A stretch of DNA of 64,000 bases from Ophioderma brevispina (lineage: Eukaryota; Echinodermata; Ophiuroidea; Amphilepidida; Ophiodermatidae). The notes under the pieces were generated by a model, which worked only from the letters and a program-made list of their open reading frames with translations, was not told where the DNA came from and searched no databases. The stretch is taken from contig JAMKCH010087987.1 in the NCBI GenBank assembly GCA_023653785.1, positions 1-64,000 of the forward strand. Reading direction: 5' to 3'. Shown piece after piece: positions 46,972 to 58,563 of the stretch (positions are counted from its first letter, which is position 1; every line of letters begins with the position of its first letter). A program made the translations under genes and the position numbers.

Positions 46972-48929
46972 TCATGCACGTTAGGGAAGAAAGCCCAGAT
47001 TTAGAAGCAGGAGGAAACTGGAGGATACATGGAGAAAATCTTCGTTGCCGGGTATAGGACTGGAAACCAAACGCACATGAAATCGCAGACCCGACGGAGG
47101 GTCGCAAAAGGAAGAAAGATGAACACAAATCATGAAATAAAAGTTGTTGGGCAAGCTTTGACCTAATAACTTTGTTCAGAAGCAAAATCTGTAAGTTATT
47201 GCTTAACTTCATTTCTATTCAATTTACCGCGTTTTCAGAAGAAACTTAGTGTCAACGACCCATATAATAATATAAACCGGTTAGTTATTGTAAAAAAGCC
47301 CGGGTAGTTTGTTACTCAACCCGACTCGTGGAGGTGATAACACCTCAAATATTGTCAACTGCGTGGCAATATAACAGTGGCTCAGCATACCGGGCCGATT
47401 GTTCAATATCTTTAGCTCCATTGTTTGCTGAAGTCTATGTGTATAATTGGTCACTGATATTAGGGAAAGGAAATTGAGGTGACATTTTATTCATTATCTG
47501 AATAAGACCATTAGAAAACTTACGTTTTCTGGACGTTTCATCAGCAGTGTTACTGTCTTGTAGTGCTGTGAAGTGATCCGGAAGTTACAGCCTCATCCCC
47601 TGTGTCAAAGGTCTTACATAACACAGGGTCAATGGATAAGGAGGAGTGTGAGAATAAGATTAAAGATATATGTTGAGTGACACCAAAACATATGAAACTT
47701 GTCTTGTTCAGATGAATATACAGAATGAATAATCAACAGACCTGATGAATCTTTTCAAGAACTATAGCTCTAGTGAATTCTGCTTTATGTCAATATAGTA
47801 GAATATAGAATATCGTATATGGCCTAGTTCTATTTGGAGCCTTAATATAATCATTGACGCAGTATGAAAAGATTAATTTAAAAACATTTTGATTCGGTCT
47901 CTTTTGGTTCAGAAAATTGAGCCAGGGTGCTGATATGCTGGGAAGTCTTAAAGTCTGTCTAACAAATAACACGTATCACTTAAAAGAGTTTATCAAGCTT
48001 ATACTTGGACTAGAATCGACCATTTTATCTTTAACGTAAGGGGACCACCGCCTCTAACAGTTAAAACAAAGCCCGTATGTCTAATCGGGGTTGGAACCGG
48101 CAACTTTGAACGCCCATGTATCAAATTCTCAGTTTTGGTCGTCCAGTTAAATGCATTACGAGAGTATATTGATCACGAATTGGTAGTTCGAACCCAGGCG
48201 CACACCTAAGGTAATTGTTTTGTGCAGAGATAAAGTTGAAGTCTTAAAACTTAATTTCCCGTCAATTGCAATTTCTATAGATTTTAGGGCTCAACAAATA
48301 AAAGCATCAAACCTTTTCAAGTACAGACCACATATTGTTAATAACGCTCCTTGAGTAAATTTACTGATCCCGCATTAAGTAGCACTACATAGACAAATCC
48401 GTCGCAATACTGCACTTATCCAAGTTTAAATTATACGAGAAATTAAATCGTGCAGAGGAGATTGTTCCAGTTTACAGAACTCAACGATTTTTATTCCAAC
48501 AGTCAGCATTTTATCCCTTGTACTGCCCTCATTGAGAGTAACAGATCTTTTTGATAAAACGAACATCACACCAACCGAAGTCTTTTGAGGAGCCCGAGGG
48601 GTAGACACGTTTGGGGTAATCTCAATTTAATTTACAGAATTGGATAATTTTTGAAGAACAGTAAAAGAAATGCGGATCGGTATTAATGTTTTGTATTCGG
48701 ATATCCGATGTTTGATCAAAACAAAGATTCATATTTGAATCAAATATGAAAAAGATCACCGTAGTAGTATAGCATGAGGTATGAAAAGTCAACGACTGTC
48801 AATTGCTAATTGGCTGAAATGTTTTAAAAAGCGAATGTTTTAAAATGACTTCCAGTAAATTTGTCTCGAGATACTGAGAGACGTGTTTGTTTAGCATATA
48901 CAAGTACAGTTCACCATGTTCAAACTGAA
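46972..48929. other. Spacer between inverted arms, no transposase seen
   Basis: About 1.96 kb between the two arms. Its open frames are short (60-86 codons) and show no transposase, integrase or other domain. GGTAGTTCGAACCCAGGCGC near 48181 resembles a tRNA B box, but no matching A box or cloverleaf was found. If the whole 3.2 kb is one transposon, it is non-autonomous or decayed. Confidence 0.45.
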
Positions 48930-49517
48930 TATTATTAGTTATTAGGTGAGTTTTGGGGTGATACGGATTATATCTAGTCGAGGAGTCTGTATCGGGCAAG
49001 GCCGCAGCCCGAGCCCAGATACAGAATCCGAGACTAGATATAATCCGTGTCACCTCAAAACTCACCTAATAACGATTTTATCATACCCAAGCAGAACAAA
49101 ATAAGCACAAACATAGGGCCTAAGAAAATTCTAAGGGTGATTCACAAAACAAACAATACTTGCCGTAAATTAACTGTTGGCCTATTGTTTTAAATGAGTG
49201 CAAGAGTGACGAATTTTCAGGGACAAGAATCTTTGAAAATAACCAGCCCTAAAAATCATCTTTTTCTGATTCACAAACAAAATTATTGATCTATTTTAAA
49301 GTCTTTTTGTGTATGTGAGAGCGATTATGCCGAAATCTTGTTCCAACTCGGTTCAACAATGCTAAAAATCGCCAAATTAGAGCATCGATTTACGTAAAAA
49401 ATGAACGCCGAATTTTCGGTGTTGTCATGATGCATGGTCACGCATGCGCAGTTCCTAACTGACATGATACGGACATTATCCAATGAAAATCGAGGGATCT
49501 ACATGATGGTATGATAA
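48930..49517. repeat. Right arm of the 3.2-kb inverted repeat
   Basis: Inverse of 46314-46971. It runs from the palindrome outward through GATTTTATCATACCCAAGCAG, GATTCACAAACAAAATTATTGATCTATTTTAAAGTC, CTTGTTCCAACTCGGTTCAACAATGCT, GCGCAGTTCCTAACTGACATGATACGGAC, to TACATGATGGTATGAT. It lacks the 58-base stretch of the left arm, joining GGAC directly to ATTATCCAATG. Confidence 0.9.
48938..49073. repeat. 136-bp palindrome with GC-rich loop, P2
   Basis: The same palindrome as P1, in the opposite orientation: the loop reads GGAGTCTGTATCGGGC..GCAGCCCGAGCCCAGATACAG, the inverse of the P1 loop. Arms begin GTTATTAGGTGAG and end CTCACCTAATAAC. Because even the asymmetric loop is inverted, P2 was copied with its arm and did not insert independently. 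Confidence 0.93.
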
Positions 49518-50759
49518 TCAACAATATTGGACAACTCTGTAAGATTGTATGACGCGAAAAACAAGAACACCAATGGCGCATTAGCGCAGCAGCAATGTAT
49601 GTGACAAATTCATTTTTTAACGAAATTTGACCTCTGACAGGTGACTCTTGTCATAAAAATAGAAACCATTTTACACCAAGTACACAATGAATTCCGCAGA
49701 AGAAACAGCACTTTAGGCATTTTAAACAATTATCTCAAATGACCTCTGGGCGACATTTGACCTAAAATCCGAACACTCAATATAGCTAAACCCTAATGGA
49801 CCTTGATTCAGGTTGATTTGCTATAATAGAATAGAATTATAATTCTGCATACTTTAAGAACGTTAATTTTTGATCTTCCCATCTCCATTCTTATAAAATG
49901 TCAAATAATTTCTTTCATGTCACACGTACAGTGGCGTAACCAGCTCTATCTTTATGGTTGTGTCATATTACACCAAGCGGGAAATCACTTAAAATACTGT
50001 AATATCGTGTTGATTGCAACAACTGACCTGAAAAAAAATATTTTGAAGAAAGTTGAATTTGCGTTGATGTGAAATGAGCTTTGTCAATTATCCAGGGAAA
50101 TTATTATCGCATGCAAATGTCTAACACTGGTTCAATTTGCTAACATCACTCGGGTGTCGGCTAGGCCTTGGATGATGTCAAATCAAGTGTTTTGTAGCAG
50201 AGTTGAGCTTTGAAGTTGTATTGAATTCTTGTCTTACTGTCAGTCTTTTATCCTGGCGATAGTGAGACGCTAGTTCAAGTAGCCCACTTGATTTATTTCT
50301 GGAGCAAAATACTGAATGTATGCATGGATATTTACTATATACCATAATAAGAACTAAGGCATGAAGTCAACACAGACGTGATGGAAGAAAACGAACGGAT
50401 TTCATTTCGTTGTTTTGTACATGTAATGCTAATTTTTGGTATTTATTTCCTCATGATTATCCTGATGTGAACTTTCAGTGCTCGAGTTGATACAATTATA
50501 CCAGTATCATGGTTTTCTCATACAATATTTACGTCATGCAATAGACCCGTTAACATCCTATGTCACTTCTTTTGTTGCCTGCGAATCCATTCCTGCGAAT
50601 CGTTATGGCCCATAGTATTAACACTCTAACAGATACAATTGTCCAGTGTGTAACAGTCAGGCCGACCTATTTCAAGATGCCAGGCCCTAACATGTTTACA
50701 AACATTGCTGTTAACTGGTCTATAGAACGTCAATTTTAACGGAAATTCTAAATTTTCAG
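49518..50759. other. Unassigned DNA, no gene seen
   Basis: No coding, RNA or repeat similarity was recognised in this stretch. Confidence 0.3.
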
Positions 50760-52435
50760 AGGAATGCAAAATTGGCATTGCTAACAGTTAAAAATCTATT
50801 TTCGGCAAAGGATGGGAGGGAGAAGTAGTACTACCAACACTTCTTGAAAGTAATCAATTCACGTGACCTAATAATGTTTTTTATCGACAAAAAGGGTTTG
50901 ATGAAGCATTAAATCATCCAATTTATCTTTACCTTGAAAAATAATACAAACAATAAAGTGAGGAAGGAGGGGACAATTTTTAACTGTTCTAAACTAATTA
51001 AATTGTTTGGTGTTATTTCACATATTGTAATTAGAGAAATAAATATCCAAATACACGTATCACCTGCAGCAGGATACACCTTTGCTAAGAAAGAATTCAA
51101 TGACATTATCAAGAAGGTATTGTGTTGTCCAAATAGCCTGCAGAGTAAAATAAGACTCAAACCTCTCAAGGGTTAGCAACTTTTTGATACAACTTTGACG
51201 GCGTGTCACAGAGGACAAAATCAGGGGGTAATACAATTTTTGAACGGAAAGCAAAGGGGGAACGCGAAATATTTCGCCGAAAAAAATGTGAATTTCTCCA
51301 TTCTCCTGGCGTAAATAATTACCGCTCCCTAAGACAATCTGAAAACACATCTAGACTTTGGTAACATCAAGTCACGCTTAATGGAATCAAGCACTTTAAG
51401 CCTAACCGAGTACTATAGACTAGAAAATTGAATCTTACACGAACCCTTACTAGTGATAGCGGAAATACATTTGCTGCAGAATATTTGCATAAAAGCAACC
51501 AACCACATTTTAAGGACTATGATCGAAATTGTAAATGAATTGTTATCAACTCGATTTCTCAGTATGGGCGAGGTGTTACGACATCCAGAGATACCTTTAA
51601 CGAGACAGGTTACCGATGTACTTGTCCTGCAAAAGAATGCAATCCTTGGAAGAGGCCTCGATCTCGGAACAACTTATAGCATACAATCAGCATTATCTGT
51701 TGTTACAAGTTTATAGCTCGTTACACGCCACATATAATGTAAACTTACTATAAATTGTCTTGTCTAACATGACATTATTTTAGTCATTATGGGTGACTGA
51801 CAAAAACCACTAAATTAACAACCAATCATTTCTCCCTTGCATGTTTCTGAACCCTCTGACTTGAAGCCACAATTCGATCGATGCACATCAGAGGATGACA
51901 GGAATATTCCTATCCCCATTTGGGTCATAGTCAGCAACTTATAAGGACAGAAAATCTTAAAATGGAATCATTTTCGGGAAGACATCTTCTAGATAAGCTT
52001 CCTCGTAGATGGCCTTCAGACCAAAATACTGATTAAAGCGATGATATAGAACACCCTGTTGCTACAGTCTCATCGACGCCACATTCTTTTTGTACGTGAG
52101 CGTAACGCCATAAATCCCGTAACACTCATTTCCAACTTATTTCTCGTCTGAACCAACACTCGACGTGTCTCAGTAACATGCTTTAGCGTCACATAGCAGA
52201 TGGTATTAAGAATAAGTGTTCTTTCTTTAACTGTTTCTTAACTCATTTGCATGCATGACAGGGTTGTGTCGGGGTTGTTCTAATTTTATACACTTTCCTG
52301 TTAATATTTTGCTAAACGTCAACATATCTTATATTTTCAAGTTTGAAAGAACGTTGTCAGACATTAATATTCAACGTCTTTTTGATCAACGTTATTTGAT
52401 CAAATTGATGTCAAGTTGTTCGCAGTACACTATAG
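50760..52435. repeat. Direct duplication, copy 1
   Basis: Shares with 52528-53515, in the same order: GGAATGCAAAATTGGCATTGCTAACAGTTA (50761), CGCGAAATATTT (51261), TTGGTAACATCA (51358), ACACCCTGTTGCTACAGTCTCAT (52051), GTACGTGAGCGTAACGCCATAAATCCCGTAACAC (52093), AATAAGTGTTCTTTCTTTAACTGTTTCTT and CTCATTTGCATGCATG. It is longer than copy 2 because of extra sequence at about 50830-51170 and 51390-52000. The small frames in it (80-96 codons on both strands) are not kept in copy 2. Confidence 0.88.
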
Positions 52436-52844
52436 ATTTATTCAAATTTATTCTACAAGTGATAACTTTGAATTTTAAGAGGATCATATAGATGATGTAA
52501 CCTTTATATACTTCATTCTATATCTTACGGAATGCAAAATTGGCATTGCTAACAGTTACAAATCCATTTTCGGCAAAATTAGGAGGCACTTTTTTATTTG
52601 AATAATTGGCGGGAGAAGTATTCACAGTAACAGTAGATAAGAACTAAAACCTCTAGTGAGTTCCCATGTTTGCTTTGACGGGTGGTAAACTCAATCCAAA
52701 GTAAGAGCACGAGACCGAAAGATGACAGGTAACCAATGCGATTTTTTTAACGGAAGCGAATGGGGACGCGAAATATTTAACGACGAAAAAGTTGAATTTT
52801 CCATTCCCCGGCGTAAATACGTTGGTAACATCACGCCACGCTAT

Positions 52845-53010
52845 TATACAAATATTGAATGCCTAGTGCGTGGAATAGTAAATATATATCACAATGTCAA
52901 ATTTTGAATTTTCTATTTCACGAGGCGAAGCCGAGTGAAATGGAACATTCCAAATTTGACAGAGTGATATATTTTTACTATTCCACAAACATAAGCATTC
53001 AATATTTGTT
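52845..53010. repeat. Foldback element with CGAGGCGAAGCCGAG loop
   Basis: Left arm: TACAAATATTGAATGC, TGGAATAGTAAATATATATCAC, TGTCAAATTTTGAA. Right arm, inverted: TTCCAAATTTGACA, GTGATATATTTTTACTATTCCA, GCATTCAATATTTGT. The centre is TTTCACGAGGCGAAGCCGAGTGAAA, itself a hairpin with a GC-rich tip. It lies in copy 2 of the duplication and is absent from copy 1. Confidence 0.9.
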
Positions 53011-53011
53011 T

Positions 53012-53095
53012 TATATAACGATACAAAACAAATAATTTTTTCTGCCGTTGAATATACTTACTATTCAATGGCTCAATCGTTATATAATACGAAAT
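53012..53095. repeat. Second palindrome beside the foldback
   Basis: TTATATAACGAT near 53011 is exactly inverted as ATCGTTATATAA near 53076, with an inner TTGAATA-TACTTAC-TATTCAA hairpin near 53048. It directly follows the larger foldback and may be its continuation, with the matching outer left part lost. Confidence 0.75.
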
Positions 53096-53799
53096 AATGC
53101 ACTTTTAGCCTTCAGCTCAAAATACTGATCAAAACGGTAATACAGAACACCCTGTTGCTCCCTGATGTTGCTACAGTCTCATTGACGCCACATTCTTTTT
53201 TGTACGTGAGCGTAACGCCATAAATCCCGTAACACCCCAGTCTAGTCATTTCCAACTTAGTTCTTGTCTGATCCAACACTTGACGTGTCTCAATAATATG
53301 CTTTAGCGTTACATAGCACTGTACTATAGACAGATGGTATGAAGAATAAGTGTTCTTTCTTTAACTGTTTCTTGACTCATTTGCATGCATGGCAGGGTTG
53401 TGTCGGAGTTGGTTCTAATTTTATACACTTTCCTATCAAATATTGCTAACGTCAACATATTTGTCAAGTTAACGTTATCAGATAGTCAACGTTTTTATTT
53501 GATCAAAGTACACCATAAGCAATAATAGCGTAATTGTCCTCAAACCATCGATATGTATCTATGGATTGAAACATCATACCGATACATCAATAACTTTTTC
53601 AAGAGTAATGCTTTAAAGTTATAGGTGGTCCAATTTTTCATATCAAACTTTGCATAGAGCCGTATCAATCAAACATCCCGATTCCAGCTAAATTGTTCCA
53701 GTGGCTTGGATATTAAAAGCAAAAATGTGTAACACAGTTGCCCATACAAAAATAGGTGTGGTCATGATGCGGTCCCCGGATGTAGTCGATTACATTTGG

Positions 53800-53940
53800 G
53801 TAGACGTTTCATATAGAAGTCCAAGGATGCAAATGAGGTATTCCCATTTATTCCGTCAAGCGCTACTGCACCACAGCGCATGACGGAATCAATTGTAATA
53901 CCTCATTTGCATCTTTGAGACTTCTATTGGAAACGTTTAC
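53800..53940. repeat. Foldback element, 141 bp
   Basis: Arms GTAGACGTTTCATATAGAAGT..GGATGCAAATGAGGTATT and AATACCTCATTTGCATC..ACTTCTATTGGAAACGTTTAC are inverted. An inner pair TTCCGTCA / TGACGGAA flanks a ~22-base centre. The 60-codon frame at 53701-53883 is an artefact of this structure. It has the size of a MITE or foldback element; no clear target duplication was seen. Confidence 0.88.
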
Positions 53941-55334
53941 TCACACTTGCGGACCTTTTTGTTCACACTGGTCCATTAGGAAAAAAAATTAAAACGTTAT
54001 GAAAAACATGAGCTTTCTTCTGATAACAAAATCTTAATTTTGATGACTGAGGTAAAATGAGGGGCGTACATGTCAATTGGATCACCCACGTCCACCTTTA
54101 AAATAATTCACCGACGTGGGCATTCTATTACATCCGTTCGTAGAGAGTGCCCGTACGAGGAAAAGAAACGTAAAATTCTGAAACTTCGTGGCCATGTTAA
54201 CGATAAAAATATTTTTTGATTAAATAATTTCTCAATTTCAACGTTTACGAATGAGGTTAATAACTTTGCACTTAATTATGCCAGTATTTGGTCCCGAGGA
54301 AGTCTCAGGGACCAAGCCATATCCCTCCGATTATTTCAAAAGAATGACTTTAAAACAGCTAGCGCGCAGTTACTAACCTCTATTTCAGTTTTGTTCTCGT
54401 TATATTTAAGTGTGGTGGAATGGATTTCAGGCTTGATTAAGTTACATCGCTGTAATGTTTTTGCCATCTTAAATTTGACGGAAATGATTAGATTTGGTTG
54501 ATATTATTGGATCAATAACACGCGCTTACTCCGCGCTACAGTTGAAAGCTTCCCCAATTATTATTATCAATATTTTTTTAAGTAAAACTTTTTTTGAATT
54601 GCATCAAATTTCGTTTCACCGTTTACTACTTCTGTAATATGGGCTCTAATTTGATAAACACGGGCTTCACTTGTAGCAATCAAAATTTATGGACGAATTT
54701 TACATCACTGCAAATGTCCAAATATCTAAGGTATCCAAGGACTGATTTAAAACGAATCTTTATAGCTTATGATTTCATAAAAACACAAGAACTTTCCTGG
54801 CCTAATAATAAAAATATACTTTGACAAAGAAAGTAGTGTATTTTGAGCGGAGTTGCGCGAGAACTCTATTTTGGCATTAGGCATTTTCAACGATAAGCCT
54901 AAATGATCTGACTTTCAAATGGGGGGTAAAGGGGAAATACTTAATGTTGATAAGCCATACCGAGCTACAATAAGCTGGATGGTCTTAGGATTTTTTTTTG
55001 TGCTCAAATATTGAGTCCATAGAAATTTTACATAATTTGAATTTGAAAGAACATATTGAGTTTATTCAATTAAAGGGCGATTTAGTAATATTGAATTGAC
55101 ATAATTACTATCGCTGAAAATTTTACAAACGTTGTTCGTAAAGGGCGCTGATAGTTTGATGCCGAGAAATGGAGGAGTGTATCACGAACTCACTCTATTA
55201 TAGAAACAGTGCAATTAGAGTACTGAAAATTGGTTTAAAACTTGTTAAAACAAGTTATATTATAATAGTGCATGCTACTCCTTATGACTAGTTTCTGGTG
55301 ATTTAGGATTTAACATCGCTCGGTGTTGCTGCAC
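53941..55334. other. Unassigned DNA (apart from the foldback at 54253), no gene seen
   Basis: No gene was recognised. A 76-codon frame at 54594-54824 (plus) has no domain features. CACCCACGTCCACC near 54085 and CCGACGTGGGC near 54111 form a short inverted pair. Confidence 0.3.
54253..54380. repeat. Foldback element, 128 bp
   Basis: Outer arms GAGGTTAATAACT (54253-54265) and AGTTACTAACCTC (54368-54380) are inverted with one mismatch. In the centre, TTGGTCCC and GGGACCAA form an 8-bp stem around GAGGAAGTCTCA. The nested design is similar to the other foldbacks nearby, though the sequences differ. Confidence 0.78.
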
Positions 55335-55410
55335 AATTTTAATTATACATACATACATAACAAGATTTATATAGCCCCTATTATAAAATATCTAGGCGCT
55401 TAATTATGGT
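55335..55410 (-). mobile_element. 3' tail of a LINE or SINE, minus strand
   Basis: The minus strand reads AAGCGCCTAGATATTTTATAATAGGGGCTATATAAATCTTGTT followed by ATGTATGTATGTATAATT. The AAGCGC...GGC(G)CTATATAAAT pattern plus a short tandem tail is the hallmark of L2/CR1-type 3' ends and the SINEs that share them. The body upstream (above 55410) is not recognisable. Confidence 0.7.
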
Positions 55411-55537
55411 GATCTGCTTATGAAATGTTAGAAGTAAGCAGTTACAATAGAAGCAAACAATAACAAAATCAAACCTTATCTACTAAAATGTCAGACGTTA
55501 CAAATAGAAATGTTAACACCAAAGTTTAGTGTTAATT

Positions 55538-55571
55538 AACACCAGAGGGTGTGGTCCCGTATTGATTACAG
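55538..55571 (+). repeat. 34-bp repeat with TTAACACC context, copy 1
   Basis: AACACCAGAGGGTGTGGTCC followed by CGTATTGATTACAG. It recurs at 56095-56128 with five changes. Around it, GTGTTAATTAACACC and GTGTTAAATTAACACC are near-perfect small palindromes (55520-55600), a pattern typical of a MITE array. Confidence 0.75.
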
Positions 55572-56094
55572 GAGGGTGTTAAATTAACACCAGCATTTTC
55601 AATTTGGCACTGGCAGTGTTAATGTGGGGGTAAAATTAACAGCAAGTAGTGTCATTTGTATTGTAACTCCAAACTTTGTGTTAAAGATACTATCAGTGAT
55701 TCACTCGAAAGAGTCAAAATATTTGAAATTTGCAAAATTAGCTTAAAAGCGAGGGATAAAACTGTAGAATTCGCTTAAGTTATTTCTTGTAACTGAAATA
55801 TTGACAGACAAGGACCAAAAGAGTAGTATCCAAAGATCTGAATCTCCATTCAGCTACGTGTTGTATAGTAAGTGTCAGTACGGAGAGCATTGACTAAAAT
55901 ATCCGATTCTGTCCTTATTAGGTTGCTTTCAGTCTTAGCACTTACAGGGTATGTTAGCATATAGCTATACTTGTTACAGCTATGCACAAATCTGATTTTT
56001 GATGATTTGTGATTTTCTGATCTAGCAAATCACTGATAATGCCTTTAATATAACACTAACATGGTGGTATTTAATACCGAAATGGTGTAAATCT

Positions 56095-56128
56095 AACACC
56101 AGTGAGTGCGGTCCCCTATTGATTCCAG
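56095..56128 (+). repeat. 34-bp repeat, copy 2
   Basis: AACACCAGTGAGTGCGGTCC followed by CCTATTGATTCCAG, aligned without gaps to 55538-55571. The flank GGTGGTATTTAATACCGAAATGGTGT also has the GGTGT/ACACC character. Confidence 0.75.
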
Positions 56129-57730
56129 TTTTGGAACCCAATAAAACAACACAACCAAAACAAAAGCAAGCAAAATCAATTGCTTTCGAGAAAAATACAT
56201 CAACGGTTTCTTATTTCTAAGTGTATGGGCAAACAAAATAAAATGCGTATGTTCCAGTGGAGTATGTGTCTGCAGTGTGTAAGGAGCATAACAAATATAA
56301 ACTCCTTCAGTCACATACCTAGCTTTGCGAACTTAAGTTTTCCTACAAGCACTTATCACAATTACCATAGTCGAATACATTAAACATCACACATACACAC
56401 AACTAATAAAAAAATATAATGGATCAAATCAACATTGACTACACGAAATGAATGGCATAGAATCTTCGGCTGAAATGTCGCGACCTATAAACTTGTCCCC
56501 ATCGATTGCTCATACGAGCTGCGGCAATGCCCGAGGTGTAGACGACAGCTGAAGTGTTCCTAGTTCTCCGTGTCTTGTCATAGCCTCTTCATTATTGTAC
56601 TTGAATCAGAGTAGTGCACGCGGGCATCGTAGCGTCAGGTAAAAGAATCTAATATGTGTGGCTATATTCTGTGCTCTATATACAGCAGCGTATGATTTAC
56701 GTGTTGAAATGCCAAAATGGGTTTTATTTCGCGGTTAAGATTCCCTCGACCGATTTTTTCCTTTTCTAATCTGACATGCGATACTTTTTTCGTCCTCATG
56801 GTAGCCAAACATACAGTAAAAGAAGAGCTTCTTCATGTGAATATAGCATGCTAGGCAAAAATGGGTTCTCGTCGCAAGAAAGGAAACAGTAACGGGTTTG
56901 CCTAATTCATTGTTTAAATTAAAAGCATTCCTGACAAAACAAAAATTAATCAGAACGCGTCCTAATTAATCTAAAACTCGCCCAGAGGCCACGGCAACAT
57001 AAAGCTTTTCGCCTATCTGTAATATACTTTTTGATCGCGATACAAGGGAGTATATACTGAGCGTGTACTGCTATGGGATTTGGCTGGCTATAAAAAAGAA
57101 AAAACTGATAAAACACGCTCGTTTAAACTACAATGTCATAAAAAGCAGATAAAGTTCCACAATCCACTTACAGATTTGTTTATTATTTGCACTCGGAATT
57201 TGAGTATATATTTTTACAATGTGCAATAATAATTGTTTTTCCATATCTGTAAAGTTTGGCTGAAGTTGATAATAGTTGAGCACGTCTCCTAATGCTTAGA
57301 ATAATCGGTATAATTGGTCCTACATTAACTCCAGTTCAGTTCAAATATTTAAGTATAATATTATTATACTTTTAATCAAAGATTAGGATAAAAACCTTTT
57401 TCCCCCCAACGGCGATGTTTCCCTGCCATACTTACTTCAGTAATACATTAAATATCAATGCCAACACACAGCAAGTCAAATATTCAAGCTTTTCACGACG
57501 AGCAGGTGATCAATGGAATTTTCGATTGAGATTCTTAGTCGCGCATGCGCAACAATACCTTAGTTACGAAGTTAAAGTTTTCCACTCAGTATGTAGCTGA
57601 GATGAACTGCCATTAATTGAATGCCATTGATTGCTTTGTTTCTGTGAACAATTTGTACGTTTCGTAGTAAATTTTATCGAATCGAAAAAATTCAACATGG
57701 CGATTAATCTCACATACCCATGTTTACAAA
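56129..57730. other. Unassigned DNA, no gene seen
   Basis: No coding similarity was recognised. Two overlapping frames at 56093-56314 (minus) and 56180-56383 (plus) cover each other and have no domain features. Confidence 0.3.
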
Positions 57731-57765
57731 CTGAGACCAATATAGGTATTAAATATTGGTCTCAG
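57731..57765. repeat. Perfect short hairpin
   Basis: CTGAGACCAATAT and its exact inverse ATATTGGTCTCAG flank a 9-base loop. The stem carries the CCAATAT word that is characteristic of the element at 59063-60046. Confidence 0.9.
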
Positions 57766-57897
57766 ATGCATAGTACACGTTTGAGTATCATCAATGATAT
57801 AACGTATGCGTCGGAATTTGGAAATTATTCTAGTTAAATTGGGTGGTGAATCGATGTCTACAAACGACGATAGGTCCCAAATTGGATCAATTCTCAG

Positions 57898-58320
57898 TTA
57901 GGCGTGAAGAGTTTTATTACCCCATCGTATGTGCGCAAGACTAAACACCAGAATGGGCAGTAGAGTAAGATACACCCAGTCGTATATTCCACAAAGAAAG
58001 GTACAAATCGTTCTTTGAAAACTTGAACCTGAACCTTGTTTAAAATATTCGTTGATGTCATATTTTATTTGATCTTTCTTATTCTGGACAACTCCTAAAT
58101 AAAACGGTACTGACGGTGATTGTAAGTGGATGTACAAAATAACGATGCAAATCGGAAAGAAAATTATAAATACAAATTGAGGTTTGAAATCATTGAAATT
58201 TTGAAAACATTGCAACTCATATTGTGCTATGCAAATGTCCGCTGAGAGATCATTCCACAATTTCGACCATCTATAATAGTGATATCTTTCGTGCAAAGAG
58301 TGGCCCCAAAATGACGCCAC
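57898..58320 (-). CDS. Anonymous ORF, 140 codons, two hydrophobic segments
   Basis: The predicted product has two stretches that could span a membrane: residues about 48-66 (VFIIFFPICIVILYI) and about 110-130 (WVYLTLLPILVFSLA). I recognise no family. TTT/ATT-rich AT-biased DNA readily produces hydrophobic chance ORFs, and a length of 140 codons is near the chance maximum for this window. Confidence 0.15.
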   Translation of the reverse strand: MASFWGHSLHERYHYYRWSKLWNDLSADICIAQYELQCFQNFNDFKPQFVFIIFFPICIVILYIHLQSPSVPFYLGVVQNKKDQIKYDINEYFKQGSGSSFQRTICTFLCGIYDWVYLTLLPILVFSLAHIRWGNKTLHA

Positions 58321-58563
58321 ATAAGTCCGATATCAACGGATACTGTGCACAAATATAATGCAAATATGCATGTATACAGACCTCGTCTACTTGGAACAGA
58401 GAAGTTCTACGATTATTACTAAATACACAAAGATTGAATGCATTGACCTTGAATCGAATCATTATCATAACATTTTGTGCTTGATTATAAACATAGTAAA
58501 AACCTCTTCAAAATTTTAAAACACTTCTTTTTTCCTAACAACCTATTCTGAAACACGCGAATA

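Larger units (their letters stand above)
52528..53515. repeat. Direct duplication, copy 2
   Basis: Second copy of 50760-52435, missing two internal stretches present in copy 1 and containing a foldback (52845-53095) that copy 1 lacks. The block around GTACGTGAGCGTAACGCC is repeated almost perfectly at about 53202. The spacing to copy 1 falls from 1769 to about 1110 along the alignment, as expected from these indels. Confidence 0.88.

Noticed and set aside
48165..48205. GTTCGAACCC resembling a tRNA B box
   Set aside because: No A box at the right distance and no T-arm stem or acceptor pairing could be drawn.
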